From NCBI GenBank assembly GCA_946404865.1, contig CAMJFC010000003.1, positions 43,162 to 107,161 on the forward strand: 64,000 bases of DNA. The letters run 5' to 3'. Origin of the DNA: an uncultured Prevotellaceae bacterium. GTDB lineage: Bacteria; Bacteroidota; Bacteroidia; Bacteroidales; Bacteroidaceae. The notes below the pieces were generated by a model. That model was not told the origin of the DNA. It saw nothing but the letters and a program-made list of their open reading frames with translations, and did no database searches. Within the stretch, counting starts at the first letter, position 1; each line of letters starts with the position of its first letter. Below are positions 43,950-52,978 of this stretch, piece by piece. Made by a program: the position numbers and the translations under genes.

Positions 43950-45836
43950 ATGAAACGCCTTTCCTTTTTCCTATTCCTATTCGTTAGCATGAACACGATG
44001 ATGAATGCTGCCGTGATGATTGACCGTATCGAACCAACCAACTGGTTCGTCGGCATGAAGAACCCCTCGCTTCAGTTGATGGTGTATGGCAAAGACATCC
44101 GCAGTGCTGAGGTGACTACCGACTATGCCGGCGTCACGATTGACAGTCTGGTACGTCTTGACTCTCCCGACTACCTGCTCGTCTATCTGAATCTCCGAGG
44201 TGCACAACCCGGTAACATGACGTTGAACTTCAAGGTGGGAAAGAAGACTCAAAAAGTGAGTTACCCCCTCTTGCAACGTGAGATGAGCGGTGAACAGCGC
44301 ACGGGCTTCTCCAATGCCGATGTGCTCTATATGCTCATGCCCGACCGCTTTGCCAGCGGGCGCGACAACGACCCCGTCAAGGGGATGCGCAACTATCGCG
44401 TGGACCGCTCACAACCCTCGCTCCGCCATGGCGGCGACCTGGAGGGCATCCGCCAGCATCTTGACTATTTCAACGAACTGGGTGTCACGGCACTGTGGTT
44501 CACCCCAGTGCTGGAGAATGATTCTCCCGACAATGCGGCTGGCTATAGCACCTATCACGGCTATGCCACCACCGACTATTACCGCGTTGACCCGCGCTTC
44601 GGTACCAACGACGAGTACAAACAACTCATCCGCGAGGCTCATCAGCACGGACTGAAGGTAGTGATGGACATGATTTTCAACCACTGCGGATTTGAACATC
44701 CTTGGGTGGCTAACATGCCGTCGAAGGATTGGTTCAACCTGCCCGGATGGCTCGAAGGCAATCCCGAAGGAAAGACCAATGAGCGTTTCCAACAGACCTC
44801 GTATAAGTTGACCCCCGTGATGGACCCCTATGCCTCGCAGGTGGATATGCGCGAGACGGTGGAAGGATGGTTCGTGCCCACCATGCCCGATTTGAACCAG
44901 AAGAATCCGCATGTGATGACCTACCTCATCCAAAACAGCAAATGGTGGATTGAGACAGTGGGCATCGACGGCATCCGCATGGACACCTATCCCTATGCCG
45001 ACCGCGACGGCATGGCGCTGTGGATGGAGGAACTGGATGCGGAATACCCCAACTTCAACACCGTGGGCGAGACGTGGGTCACCGAACCTGCCTATACCGC
45101 TGCATGGCAGAAAGGGTCGCGCCTCTCATCGAAAAACAGTTATCTGAAGACGGTGATGGACTTCAGTTTCTTCGACAAACTGAGTCAGGCGAAGAACGAG
45201 GAGACCGACCCGTGGTGGAAAGGTTACAACCGCATTTACAACAGTCTGGTTTATGACTATCTCTACGAAGACCCGTCGAATGTGATGGCCTTCATCGAGA
45301 ATCATGACACCGACCGTTTCCTCGGCAACGGCAAGGACTCGCTGGCCTTGAAACAAGCGTTGGCCCTCTTGCTCACCATCAACCGCACACCGCAACTCTA
45401 CTATGGCACGGAGATTATGATGAACGGCACCAAAGAAGTGACCGATGGTCATGTGCGTAAGGACTTCCCCGGCGGTTTCCCCGGCGACAAGAAGAATGCG
45501 TTCACGGCCGAAGGGCGCACACAGGCCGAACAGGCCATGTTCCAATGGCTCAGCCGGCTGCTCCACTGGCGCAAGGGCAATGATGTCATCATCCGTGGCA
45601 AGCAGACACAGTTCATTCCCTATCAGGGGGTTTATGTCATCGCCCGTCAGTATGGTGGTCGCACGGTGCTCACCATCCTCAATGGCACCACACAACCCGC
45701 CGTCATGTCGGTGGCGCGCTATGCCGAGGTCATTGGTGCTACGTCAGTGGCCACCGATGTCATCACCGGCCGCCATGTGCGACTGGATAAAGATGTGAAC
45801 CTGCGTCCACGCCAAACACTGATTGTGGAGTTTTAA
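43950..45836 (+). CDS. susA: GH13 neopullulanase/cyclomaltodextrinase, SusA-like
   Basis: The 628-residue protein has a signal peptide (about 1-21), an N-terminal Ig-like domain (about 25-115), a GH13 barrel (about 125-520) and a C-terminal beta domain. Typical blocks are YMLMPDRFASG, GIDGIRMDTYPYAD (nucleophile Asp), FNTVGETWV (acid/base Glu) and IENHDTDRF. SusA-type enzymes degrade maltodextrins, cyclodextrins or pullulan in the periplasm. It is the last gene of the rightward degradative unit. Confidence 0.93.
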   Translation: MKRLSFFLFLFVSMNTMMNAAVMIDRIEPTNWFVGMKNPSLQLMVYGKDIRSAEVTTDYAGVTIDSLVRLDSPDYLLVYLNLRGAQPGNMTLNFKVGKKTQKVSYPLLQREMSGEQRTGFSNADVLYMLMPDRFASGRDNDPVKGMRNYRVDRSQPSLRHGGDLEGIRQHLDYFNELGVTALWFTPVLENDSPDNAAGYSTYHGYATTDYYRVDPRFGTNDEYKQLIREAHQHGLKVVMDMIFNHCGFEHPWVANMPSKDWFNLPGWLEGNPEGKTNERFQQTSYKLTPVMDPYASQVDMRETVEGWFVPTMPDLNQKNPHVMTYLIQNSKWWIETVGIDGIRMDTYPYADRDGMALWMEELDAEYPNFNTVGETWVTEPAYTAAWQKGSRLSSKNSYLKTVMDFSFFDKLSQAKNEETDPWWKGYNRIYNSLVYDYLYEDPSNVMAFIENHDTDRFLGNGKDSLALKQALALLLTINRTPQLYYGTEIMMNGTKEVTDGHVRKDFPGGFPGDKKNAFTAEGRTQAEQAMFQWLSRLLHWRKGNDVIIRGKQTQFIPYQGVYVIARQYGGRTVLTILNGTTQPAVMSVARYAEVIGATSVATDVITGRHVRLDKDVNLRPRQTLIVEF

Positions 45837-45850
45837 GAAAACACACCCTG

Positions 45851-45879
45851 CCCCTCCCTTAGGATTCCTTAGGGAGGGG
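45851..45879. repeat. CCTCCC palindrome, copy 3
   Basis: CCCCTCCCTTAGG and CCTTAGGGAGGGG arms pair with one mismatch around a 3-nt loop. It lies just after susA and may act as the end of that transcription unit, although no T-tract follows. Confidence 0.7.
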
Positions 45880-45930
45880 TTACCTTACTTAACTTCCAAT
45901 ACTTCAGTTACCTTAAATTTCTAATCTTTA

Positions 45931-46305
45931 ATGTTCCATCTTCAATATTTGTTGGTCATCTTGTTCCTTTGCCATTATGTCGCCGACTATTGTCTCACCA
46001 CCCCGGCGATGATAAGGGCGAAGGCCGATGGTCGTACGCTCCTGCCCATCATGGCCCATGCCGCCGTGCATGCCGTGCTTATGGGGTGTGCCATGCTTGT
46101 GTGGGGTGTGGCGTTTCAAACGGCAGTTCTTTTGGCAGGAGTTGAGTTGTTGACACATTTCTTGATCGACACAGCCAAGGGACGTCTCACCGCCCGTTTC
46201 CCCCGTCTGGCTGACAATAGTCAAAAGCCGTTCTGGATGTTGAACGGCTTTGACCAGTTGCTCCATATCCTCGTCATTGTATGGATAAGTTTTTTTGCTC
46301 TATAA
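45931..46305 (+). CDS. DUF3307 small membrane protein
   Basis: The 124-residue protein has about four hydrophobic helices and starts FHLQYLLVILFLCHYVADYC, the usual DUF3307 entry with conserved H/D residues (HYVADY; HFLIDTAKGR). The family is of unknown function. It follows the starch operon by about 95 bp, across a palindrome, and converges with the patatin gene. No promoter of its own is evident. Confidence 0.8.
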   Translation: MFHLQYLLVILFLCHYVADYCLTTPAMIRAKADGRTLLPIMAHAAVHAVLMGCAMLVWGVAFQTAVLLAGVELLTHFLIDTAKGRLTARFPRLADNSQKPFWMLNGFDQLLHILVIVWISFFAL

Positions 46306-46341
46306 AGGTCTGCTCTTCTCCGTTTCGTGAGCAACCACTCC

Positions 46342-46358
46342 CCTCCCTACAAGGGAGG
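46342..46358. repeat. CCTCCC palindrome, copy 4
   Basis: CCTCCCT and AGGGAGG arms around ACA lie in the 73-bp gap between the convergent DUF3307 and patatin genes. Confidence 0.65.
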
Positions 46359-46378
46359 AGCCGTGGGTGAATCTTCCA

Positions 46379-48637
46379 TCAGAATACGAAACCGAGGTTG
46401 ATGTAATAATAAAATTTCTTGGTGAGGTTACTATACCCGACGGAACCGCCCATCGGACCGAACATCGTCTTGAAATAGTAACTCAGCGAACCACCGAGCA
46501 TCGTTTTCGACTTGAGGATGTCTTCCAACTCCTGCGCGTCCTGTCCGACACCGAAACGCATGAGAATCACATGGTTGTTCGTGGGTTTGTATTGTGCTTG
46601 TAGTTGGCATGCCAACATCTTGTCCCACGCCAGTTGCAGATTACCCACCCCAGGGAACGGCAGTTGCTGCTCGAAGTAATGACCATGCCACTCGCCACCC
46701 ATGACATTGCTGATGACGAATGGCACATCATCGGTGAAGACGAGGCGGCCATACAGCATCGGTTGGATGGAGAAATGGGGATTGACGGGGAATGTCATGC
46801 GCCACATCGCACCGTATTCTCTGATACCGACCTTACCGTCTAAGGTGATGAGATTGTCGGTATGGTAAGCGTATTTAGCCAAAAAGCGTGCGCCACGGGT
46901 GGGGAAGTGCCAGTCGTCCTCGCTGTCGTACCACACCTTGCCCTCGTAACTGAACAACCCCTTGTCTTCGGTGGTACCGTCAGCAATATGCTCCGGTTGG
47001 CGGTCGATCAACATCGAGTGATAGTCGTAATAATCCCAGTTGGCACCGATGCTGATATTGAAATTGCGGACATTGAAATTGAACAGCGTCAGTTTCACGG
47101 TGTGCTGGTTGTAATCCATGCTGTACGCCTTGTCGCCGTAATCGTAGAAGTCGATGTCGTTGTTGCGGAAGATATAGGACAGGGTGGGGCGGAAGAAACT
47201 CAGCGGGTGCAGCGACCAGTCGGCGCGGGCCATCATTCTCTTGCCCAGTCTCACCGTCACCTCCATGTCCATAGGCACCTTTGTATAAAAAGGCAGTTCG
47301 GCGTTGGCTTGCAAGGCCACCGCCTCCTCGTTGTCGAAGCGCACACCGATGTTGAGCCGCTTGCCGCGGCGCGGACCGGCCGTGAACGATACCTTCGCCG
47401 ATGTCTCGTCGGGATTGTGTTGGATGCGGAACCTTGCCGACCGGTAGTAAGTGTCTTGGCGGATGGCTGTGGCGATGATGTCGGCACGGTCCATGTCGAT
47501 GCTGTCGCCCACGTGCAGACGGAATTTCTTGCGGATATACGACTCGTCGCTCTTCGTCATGTTATTAAACTCCAACTCTCGGATTTGATAGCGGGTCTTC
47601 GTCAGTGGTGGTGTATGCGTAATCGTGGGCGGGGTGGTGTCTTTCGACGTGATACCCAGTTTGTCGCGCAGGGCGATGATTTCATCCCAATGTTTCATGG
47701 CGGCCTCTTCGCCCCTTCTGATGAGCGTGTCAACGGCATTGGCGGAGAAGCTGGCCGACGAATAGCCTTTGGTGTTAACTTGGATATGCAGGTCGGTGAT
47801 TCTCAGGTTCTCTTCATATTTCCGTTTGCAGTTATGGTCGATGACTTGCAGCAGGATGCTCGATGTGGAGTTCAGCTCGCTGGCTTTTTTGAGTTCAGAC
47901 TGCACATCCACACCGATGATATAGGTGGCTCCCATCTCCTTAGCCACATCGGTGGGGAAGTTGTTGACCAGTCCGCCGTCCACCAGCACCATACTGTCTT
48001 TTCTCACGGGTGCGAAGGCGGCGGGAATGGCCATGCTGGCCCGCATAGCACGACTGAGCACTCCGCTGTGATACACCTTTTCGGAATAGTCAACCACATC
48101 GGTGGCCACGCAGGCGAAGGGGATGGGCAGTGTGTTGAAATCGATGGAGTCGTTATACGGTGCCGTATAGGCATCGAAGAGTGCGGTGATGTTCTTGCCG
48201 AGGATGATGCCTCCCCCCTCGCCGCTTCTCTTTTTGGTGAACGACAGTCCCGAGGAATAGGCGTATGTGTTTTGTTTCTCCCGTTCACGCAGACTTTGGT
48301 GGCGCAGGTCTTCACGGTCGGACAGCACAAACGACCAGTCCTGGGCTCTCACCACCGAGTCCAACTCATGCGCGTGATGGCCGCAGGAGTACATACCGCC
48401 GATGATGCTGCCCATGCTGGTGCCGGTGATGATGTCGATGGGGATGCCCGCACGTTCCAACACCTTCAGCACGCCGATATGTGCCATTCCTTTGGCACCG
48501 CCGCCGCTGAGCACCACCGCCACTTTGACGGGCTTGTCGGGCGTGGTTGTTGACGGCTCGTTTCCTGTCGGTGTCTGTCCTGCAACGGTGAGTGCAAGGC
48601 AAAGAAATGCAATCAATATATGTAATAAGCGTTTCAT
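46379..48637 (-). CDS. Patatin-like phospholipase with C-terminal outer-membrane barrel
   Basis: The 752-residue protein has a signal peptide (1-20), a patatin domain (about 38-250) with oxyanion loop SGGGAKGMAHIG, nucleophile GTSMGS and DGGLVNN, a POTRA-like linker (about 340-410) and a BamA-type 16-stranded barrel (about 420-752, ending in F). This is the PlpD-like type Vd layout, in which the lipase is exposed or released at the surface. The substrate is probably membrane phospholipid. A -7 box ends 5 bp before the ATG, so the transcript may be almost leaderless. Confidence 0.9.
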   Translation of the reverse strand: MKRLLHILIAFLCLALTVAGQTPTGNEPSTTTPDKPVKVAVVLSGGGAKGMAHIGVLKVLERAGIPIDIITGTSMGSIIGGMYSCGHHAHELDSVVRAQDWSFVLSDREDLRHQSLREREKQNTYAYSSGLSFTKKRSGEGGGIILGKNITALFDAYTAPYNDSIDFNTLPIPFACVATDVVDYSEKVYHSGVLSRAMRASMAIPAAFAPVRKDSMVLVDGGLVNNFPTDVAKEMGATYIIGVDVQSELKKASELNSTSSILLQVIDHNCKRKYEENLRITDLHIQVNTKGYSSASFSANAVDTLIRRGEEAAMKHWDEIIALRDKLGITSKDTTPPTITHTPPLTKTRYQIRELEFNNMTKSDESYIRKKFRLHVGDSIDMDRADIIATAIRQDTYYRSARFRIQHNPDETSAKVSFTAGPRRGKRLNIGVRFDNEEAVALQANAELPFYTKVPMDMEVTVRLGKRMMARADWSLHPLSFFRPTLSYIFRNNDIDFYDYGDKAYSMDYNQHTVKLTLFNFNVRNFNISIGANWDYYDYHSMLIDRQPEHIADGTTEDKGLFSYEGKVWYDSEDDWHFPTRGARFLAKYAYHTDNLITLDGKVGIREYGAMWRMTFPVNPHFSIQPMLYGRLVFTDDVPFVISNVMGGEWHGHYFEQQLPFPGVGNLQLAWDKMLACQLQAQYKPTNNHVILMRFGVGQDAQELEDILKSKTMLGGSLSYYFKTMFGPMGGSVGYSNLTKKFYYYINLGFVF

Positions 48638-48642
48638 GTGTG

Positions 48643-48650
48643 CAAATGTA
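48643..48650 (-). promoter_or_regulatory. -7-like box immediately before the patatin gene
   Basis: The minus strand reads TACATTTG, ending 5 bp before the ATG at 48637. It fits the consensus but would give an almost leaderless mRNA. It could be coincidental. Confidence 0.4.
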
Positions 48651-48693
48651 TAAAAAAAGTGTTTCTTTTCCTATCAAAATAGAAGAAAATTTG

Positions 48694-48701
48694 TATTTTT
48701 G
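48694..48701 (+). promoter_or_regulatory. -7 promoter box of the three-gene carbohydrate cluster
   Basis: TATTTTTG matches TAnnTTTG. Transcription would begin near 48708, giving a leader of about 65 nt that contains the near-palindrome at 48715-48732. Confidence 0.55.
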
Positions 48702-48714
48702 CATCCAAAGAAGT

Positions 48715-48732
48715 GATAAAACGTGTTTTATC
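48715..48732. promoter_or_regulatory. Near-palindrome in the leader of the carbohydrate cluster
   Basis: GATAAAAC and GTTTTATC are perfect 8-bp arms separated by GT, placed about 10 bp after the predicted transcription start. This is a typical place for a repressor operator. As RNA the loop is too tight for a stable hairpin unless arms open. Confidence 0.5.
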
Positions 48733-48774
48733 GAATGACTCCAAGAAAAACCAGCAACTATCAATACTATCCCA

Positions 48775-50667
48775 ATGAAAACGAACCAACAATTCAGATT
48801 CATTCTCATGGCCGCGCTTTTATTCACTGTCGTGATGGGCGTACAGGCAGGAAAGTACCAAAACTTCAAAGTATCGACCTATATCCGAGCCCAAGACGTG
48901 GCAAGGATGGACGATGACAAGTTCCTCAAGTCCACGTGGGAGACGGTGAGCAGTCAGGTGGACCTCGACAAAATCTACATCGAGACGCACCGCGACGCTT
49001 TCACCGTGCCCGAGAAGACGCTTCTCAAAGTGAAGAAATTCTTCCTCTCCAAAGGACTGGAGGTGGGTGGAGGCATCACGTTCACGCGCTCCGAACCGTC
49101 CGACTTCGAGACCTACAGCTATGCCCGCGAGGAGGAACGGCAGCAAGTGAAGCAGATATCCGAATTTACTGCCAAATTCTTCGATGATTTTATTCTCGAC
49201 GACTTCTTCTTCATCGACCTGAAAAACGATGACGAGATATCGGCCAAAGGCAGCAAGAGCTGGACCGATTACCGGTTGCGTCTCATGGCCGACGCAGGGC
49301 GTGAACTGGTGCTCAACCCCGCCAAGGCTGTCAACCCGAAGGTGAAGGTCATCATCAAATATCCCAACTGGTACGACCACTTCCACGGATTGGGTTTCAA
49401 CCTCGAGGAGGAACCCGGCTACTTCGACGGCATTTGGACGGGCACCGAGACCCGCGACCCCGCCTCGGCGCAACACCTGCAAAACTATCTGAGTTATAAT
49501 ATCATCAGGTATTTCGAGAATATCGCGCCCGGGCGCAATTACGGCGGGTGGGTCGATGCCGGTGGCATACACATGAGCATGGACCGCTATGCCGAACAGC
49601 TCCACCTCACCATGTTGGCACGGACACCCGAAATCATCCTCTGGAACTACATGCAACTGGCTGAGGTGAAAATCTCACCCAATATGCGGAGGGCATGGCA
49701 GGACGAGGGCAGCAACAGTTTCCGTTACGATGAGATGATAGCACCCTACGTCAAGGATGGCAAGACCATCACACCCACCACCATGGCACGTTTCGCCCAC
49801 CATACTCTTCATCAGACGGATGTGCTCGTGGGTAAGTTGGGCAAGCCCGTCGGACTGGTATCCTATAAACCCTACCACTCTTCGGGTGAAGATTTCCTGC
49901 AAAACTACCTCGGCATGATAGGACTGCCCATGGACATGCACCCGCAATGGCAAGAGGGCAGGAAACAGATTCTCCTTACCGAGCAAGCCGCTAAAGACCC
50001 GCAAATCGTGGAGAAAATCAAACGGCAGTTGCGAAACGGCGGTGATGTCATCATCACGACCGGGTTGTTGAAAGTCATCAGAGAACCCCTTGCCGATGTC
50101 TGCGAACTCTATTGCGCCGACCTGAAAGCCATCGTCAATGATTTCGGGATGTCGGGCAAATCGGAGCGCGAGTTCATCATCCCTCAGGTGAAGTATTTCA
50201 CCAACGACGCGTGGGAGGTGGTCAGCGCCGGACGCCCCCTCAGCGGCGGCGTGTCGGGTTATCCCATCCTGTTGCGCAACACCTATTCCAAAGGCACGCT
50301 CTTCGTACTCACCATCCCCGACGATTTCGGCAACCTCTATGACTTCCCCGCACCCGCACTCAACGTCATACGGCGTGTCATGAGCAAAGACGTGGGCGCG
50401 TATATTGAAGGACCGTCCAAGGTGGCGCTCTTCCCCTATGATAACCAGACGATGGTGGTGGAGAACTTCAACGACCAGGCTGTGAGCCTGCGTGTGGTGG
50501 TCAATGGCAAGGTGAGCGCACTGCGCAATCTGTTGACGGGCGAGAAGATGGAACCTCAGGAGGTGCCAATCAGCCGTTACCGCTTCTTTGGGTATGCCGA
50601 GGGACAGACAGTCTTCAATCTCACGTTGCCCGCCCACAGCTACATAGGATTGGAAGAAGTAAAATAA
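48775..50667 (+). CDS. Secreted glycoside-hydrolase-like protein, family not recognised
   Basis: The 630-residue protein has a signal peptide (about 1-25, VQAGK). Residues 30-340 look like a TIM barrel: alternating strands and helices with an acidic strand end (FILDDFFFIDLKNDD, about 138-152), KVIIKYPNWY, GIWTGTETRDP (about 218-228) and GGWVDAGGIHM. Residues 360-530 resemble a Rossmann-like domain (PVGLVSYKPYHSSGEDFLQN; GGDVIITTGLL), followed by a small beta domain. This order recalls GH42-type galactosidases, but the catalytic signatures are not recognisable. It is followed 14 bp later by a GH3 enzyme, so a role in degrading a beta-linked glycan is likely. Confidence 0.7.
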   Translation: MKTNQQFRFILMAALLFTVVMGVQAGKYQNFKVSTYIRAQDVARMDDDKFLKSTWETVSSQVDLDKIYIETHRDAFTVPEKTLLKVKKFFLSKGLEVGGGITFTRSEPSDFETYSYAREEERQQVKQISEFTAKFFDDFILDDFFFIDLKNDDEISAKGSKSWTDYRLRLMADAGRELVLNPAKAVNPKVKVIIKYPNWYDHFHGLGFNLEEEPGYFDGIWTGTETRDPASAQHLQNYLSYNIIRYFENIAPGRNYGGWVDAGGIHMSMDRYAEQLHLTMLARTPEIILWNYMQLAEVKISPNMRRAWQDEGSNSFRYDEMIAPYVKDGKTITPTTMARFAHHTLHQTDVLVGKLGKPVGLVSYKPYHSSGEDFLQNYLGMIGLPMDMHPQWQEGRKQILLTEQAAKDPQIVEKIKRQLRNGGDVIITTGLLKVIREPLADVCELYCADLKAIVNDFGMSGKSEREFIIPQVKYFTNDAWEVVSAGRPLSGGVSGYPILLRNTYSKGTLFVLTIPDDFGNLYDFPAPALNVIRRVMSKDVGAYIEGPSKVALFPYDNQTMVVENFNDQAVSLRVVVNGKVSALRNLLTGEKMEPQEVPISRYRFFGYAEGQTVFNLTLPAHSYIGLEEVK

Positions 50668-50681
50668 TAAGAAGTAAAGAT

Positions 50682-52895
50682 ATGAAAACATTCAGACTGA
50701 GAAACATGGTGGCCGTTGCCGCCATCGTCGTGGCTATGACCGCGCAGGCGCAGCCCTATGCATCGCGGCTGACACAATATGAGCCGGAAATAGAATCTAT
50801 CATCAACCGCATGACGCTCGAGGAGAAAATCGACATGCTCCACGGCAAGAACATGTTCTCCTCGGCGGGCATACCACGGCTGGGTATCGCCGACATGGAA
50901 TATGCCGACGGTCCCTTTGGCATTCGTGAGGAGATGGAACCCCACTCTTGGAATTCCTTAGGCCTGACCACCGACTCCGCGACCTTCTTCCCCACAGGTT
51001 CGGCTCTTGCTGCCACTTGGAGCACCGAATGGGCATACGCCTACGGCCAAGGCATGGGCCGGGAGGCTCGCCTGCGGGGGAAAGACATGATTCTCGGACC
51101 CGCCATCAACATCCAACGTATCCCCACCGGCGGACGCACCTATGAATACCTCAGCGAAGACCCGCTGCTCAGCGGTATGCTGGCGGTGGCCTATACCCGA
51201 GGCACTCAAGACGCCGGCACGGCCGTATGCCTGAAACACTACGCCCTCAACAACCAAGAGGATTACCGCGGTTTCGTGGATGTGCGCGTCTCCGACCGTG
51301 CCATGCATGAAATTTACTTGCGACCCTTTGAGATGGCGGTGCGCGAGGCTGATGCGTGGGGGGTGATGGCGGCCTATAATAAAGTGAACGGACGTTGGTG
51401 CTCGGAGAATGAGCACCTGCTCAACACCATCCTGCGACAACAGTGGGGGTTCCCGGGCATGGTCATCAGCGACTGGGGCGGCGTACATTCCACTGTCGAT
51501 GCCGTCGCATCGGGTATGAATGTGGAGATGCCGGGTCAGCGGTATATGGGAAAGGCACTGCTCGACTCTGTGAGGGCGGGTGTCGTGAGCGAAGAAGTCA
51601 TCAACCGGCGTGTCAGAGAGATTCTCAGGGTGCGCATGACGGTGATGCCCATTGACCCGAAGGTGGCCAACAGTCGTCCCGTGGGTAATGATGAGGAGAT
51701 GGCGACGGCGCTCGAGGTGGCCCGGCGTTCCATCGTGCTCCTCAAAAACGAGAACCTTCTCCCCATCGACACCAAGAAGGTGCGCACCATCGCTGTCATC
51801 GGTGAGAATGCCGTGACCCGCATGGCGCTCGGCGGCGTGGGCGCAGGCGTGAAGACGCGAAAGGAGGTCACTCCCCTTGAAGGACTGCAGACGCTGTTGG
51901 GCAACAAGGTGAAACTCATCTATTGCAAAGGATATAACAGCTACGACCGGAAGAGCCGTGACAAGAAACAGAACCCCGTGCAGCAACCCGAACGGAAGTT
52001 GGTGAACGAGGCGGTGAAAGCAGCGAAGAAGGCCGACCTCGTCATCTTCTTTGCGGGCGATAACCGTGAAGTGGAGACCGAGGGGTCCGACAGGAAAAGC
52101 ATCACCCTTCACTCCGGGCAAGACCAATTGGCTGAGGCGTTGGCCAAGGCCAACCCGAGGATGGTGACGGTCATCGTGTCGGGAGGTCCTGTGAATGTCA
52201 ACACCGTGAGCGCCGTCTCTGGAGCCCTGCTCGCCTCGTGGTTCAACGGTTCGATGGGTGGACAGGCATTGGCCGAAGTGCTGACCGGACAAGTGTCACC
52301 GTCGGGTAAGTTGCCCCTGACATGGCCCAAGGCATTAGACGATGTGCCGGCATATGCCACAGGGTCTTATCCCCAACAGATATCTAATAACAGCCAAGGC
52401 GACATCTTTGTGGGACTGGTCAACAACCAAAGCAACGAGCGGCGGCAGCAGCTCATCGCCAACTACGCCGAAGAAAGCATGGTGGGCTACCGATGGTACG
52501 ACCGCCAAAAGAAGGAGGTGGCCTATCCTTTCGGCTTCGGACTGTCGTACGCGCAGTTTGAGTACAGTGACCTCAGCGTCCAGCCTACAGCCGAAGGATT
52601 CGATGTCTGTTTTACGCTTGCCAACTCGTCTCAGATGGATGCGGAAGAGGTGGCGCAGGTGTATGTGTCGCGTCCGGATTCGCATATCGACCGTCCGGTG
52701 AAAGAATTGAAAGGTTTTCAACGTGTGGCATTGAAAGGTGGTGAACGAAAAGCCGTGACCATCTCTGTGCGCCGTTCCGACCTCTGCCATTGGGACGAGG
52801 CGGCACAGACGTGGATGCTTGAACCAGGAATCCTCAACGTTCAAGTAGGAGGTTCGTCCGCACAACTCCCACTCTCCGCCACAGTTGTCATTTAA
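50682..52895 (+). CDS. GH3 beta-glucosidase-type enzyme
   Basis: The 737-residue protein has a signal peptide (about 1-23, AQAQP), the GH3 N-terminal barrel (about 30-330) with nucleophile Asp in GMVISDWGGVHSTVDAVASG (about 262), the alpha/beta second domain (about 360-590) with the KNENLLPI entry and GGVGAGVKT loop, and a fibronectin-III-like end (about 630-737). GH3 enzymes release terminal beta-linked glucose, xylose or related sugars. The precise sugar is not predictable here. It lies 14 bp after the unrecognised TIM-barrel-like gene and 83 bp before the beta-helix gene. Confidence 0.93.
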   Translation: MKTFRLRNMVAVAAIVVAMTAQAQPYASRLTQYEPEIESIINRMTLEEKIDMLHGKNMFSSAGIPRLGIADMEYADGPFGIREEMEPHSWNSLGLTTDSATFFPTGSALAATWSTEWAYAYGQGMGREARLRGKDMILGPAINIQRIPTGGRTYEYLSEDPLLSGMLAVAYTRGTQDAGTAVCLKHYALNNQEDYRGFVDVRVSDRAMHEIYLRPFEMAVREADAWGVMAAYNKVNGRWCSENEHLLNTILRQQWGFPGMVISDWGGVHSTVDAVASGMNVEMPGQRYMGKALLDSVRAGVVSEEVINRRVREILRVRMTVMPIDPKVANSRPVGNDEEMATALEVARRSIVLLKNENLLPIDTKKVRTIAVIGENAVTRMALGGVGAGVKTRKEVTPLEGLQTLLGNKVKLIYCKGYNSYDRKSRDKKQNPVQQPERKLVNEAVKAAKKADLVIFFAGDNREVETEGSDRKSITLHSGQDQLAEALAKANPRMVTVIVSGGPVNVNTVSAVSGALLASWFNGSMGGQALAEVLTGQVSPSGKLPLTWPKALDDVPAYATGSYPQQISNNSQGDIFVGLVNNQSNERRQQLIANYAEESMVGYRWYDRQKKEVAYPFGFGLSYAQFEYSDLSVQPTAEGFDVCFTLANSSQMDAEEVAQVYVSRPDSHIDRPVKELKGFQRVALKGGERKAVTISVRRSDLCHWDEAAQTWMLEPGILNVQVGGSSAQLPLSATVVI

Positions 52896-52978
52896 GTCAC
52901 TCATGTTTTGTATGTTCTCAAATTCTTGGAATTTAAGTAGTTAAAGAAGTTATCGCTTCGCTTCGGAAGTTAAAGGAC

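Noticed and set aside
46862..48553. 563-codon open frame on the plus strand
   Set aside because: It lies entirely opposite the patatin gene, which has clear catalytic motifs, a signal peptide and a barrel. The antisense translation is His/Val-rich without domains, typical of a shadow frame.
50958..52292. 444-codon open frame on the minus strand
   Set aside because: It is antisense to the GH3 gene, whose catalytic motifs are intact, and has no recognisable features or promoter.
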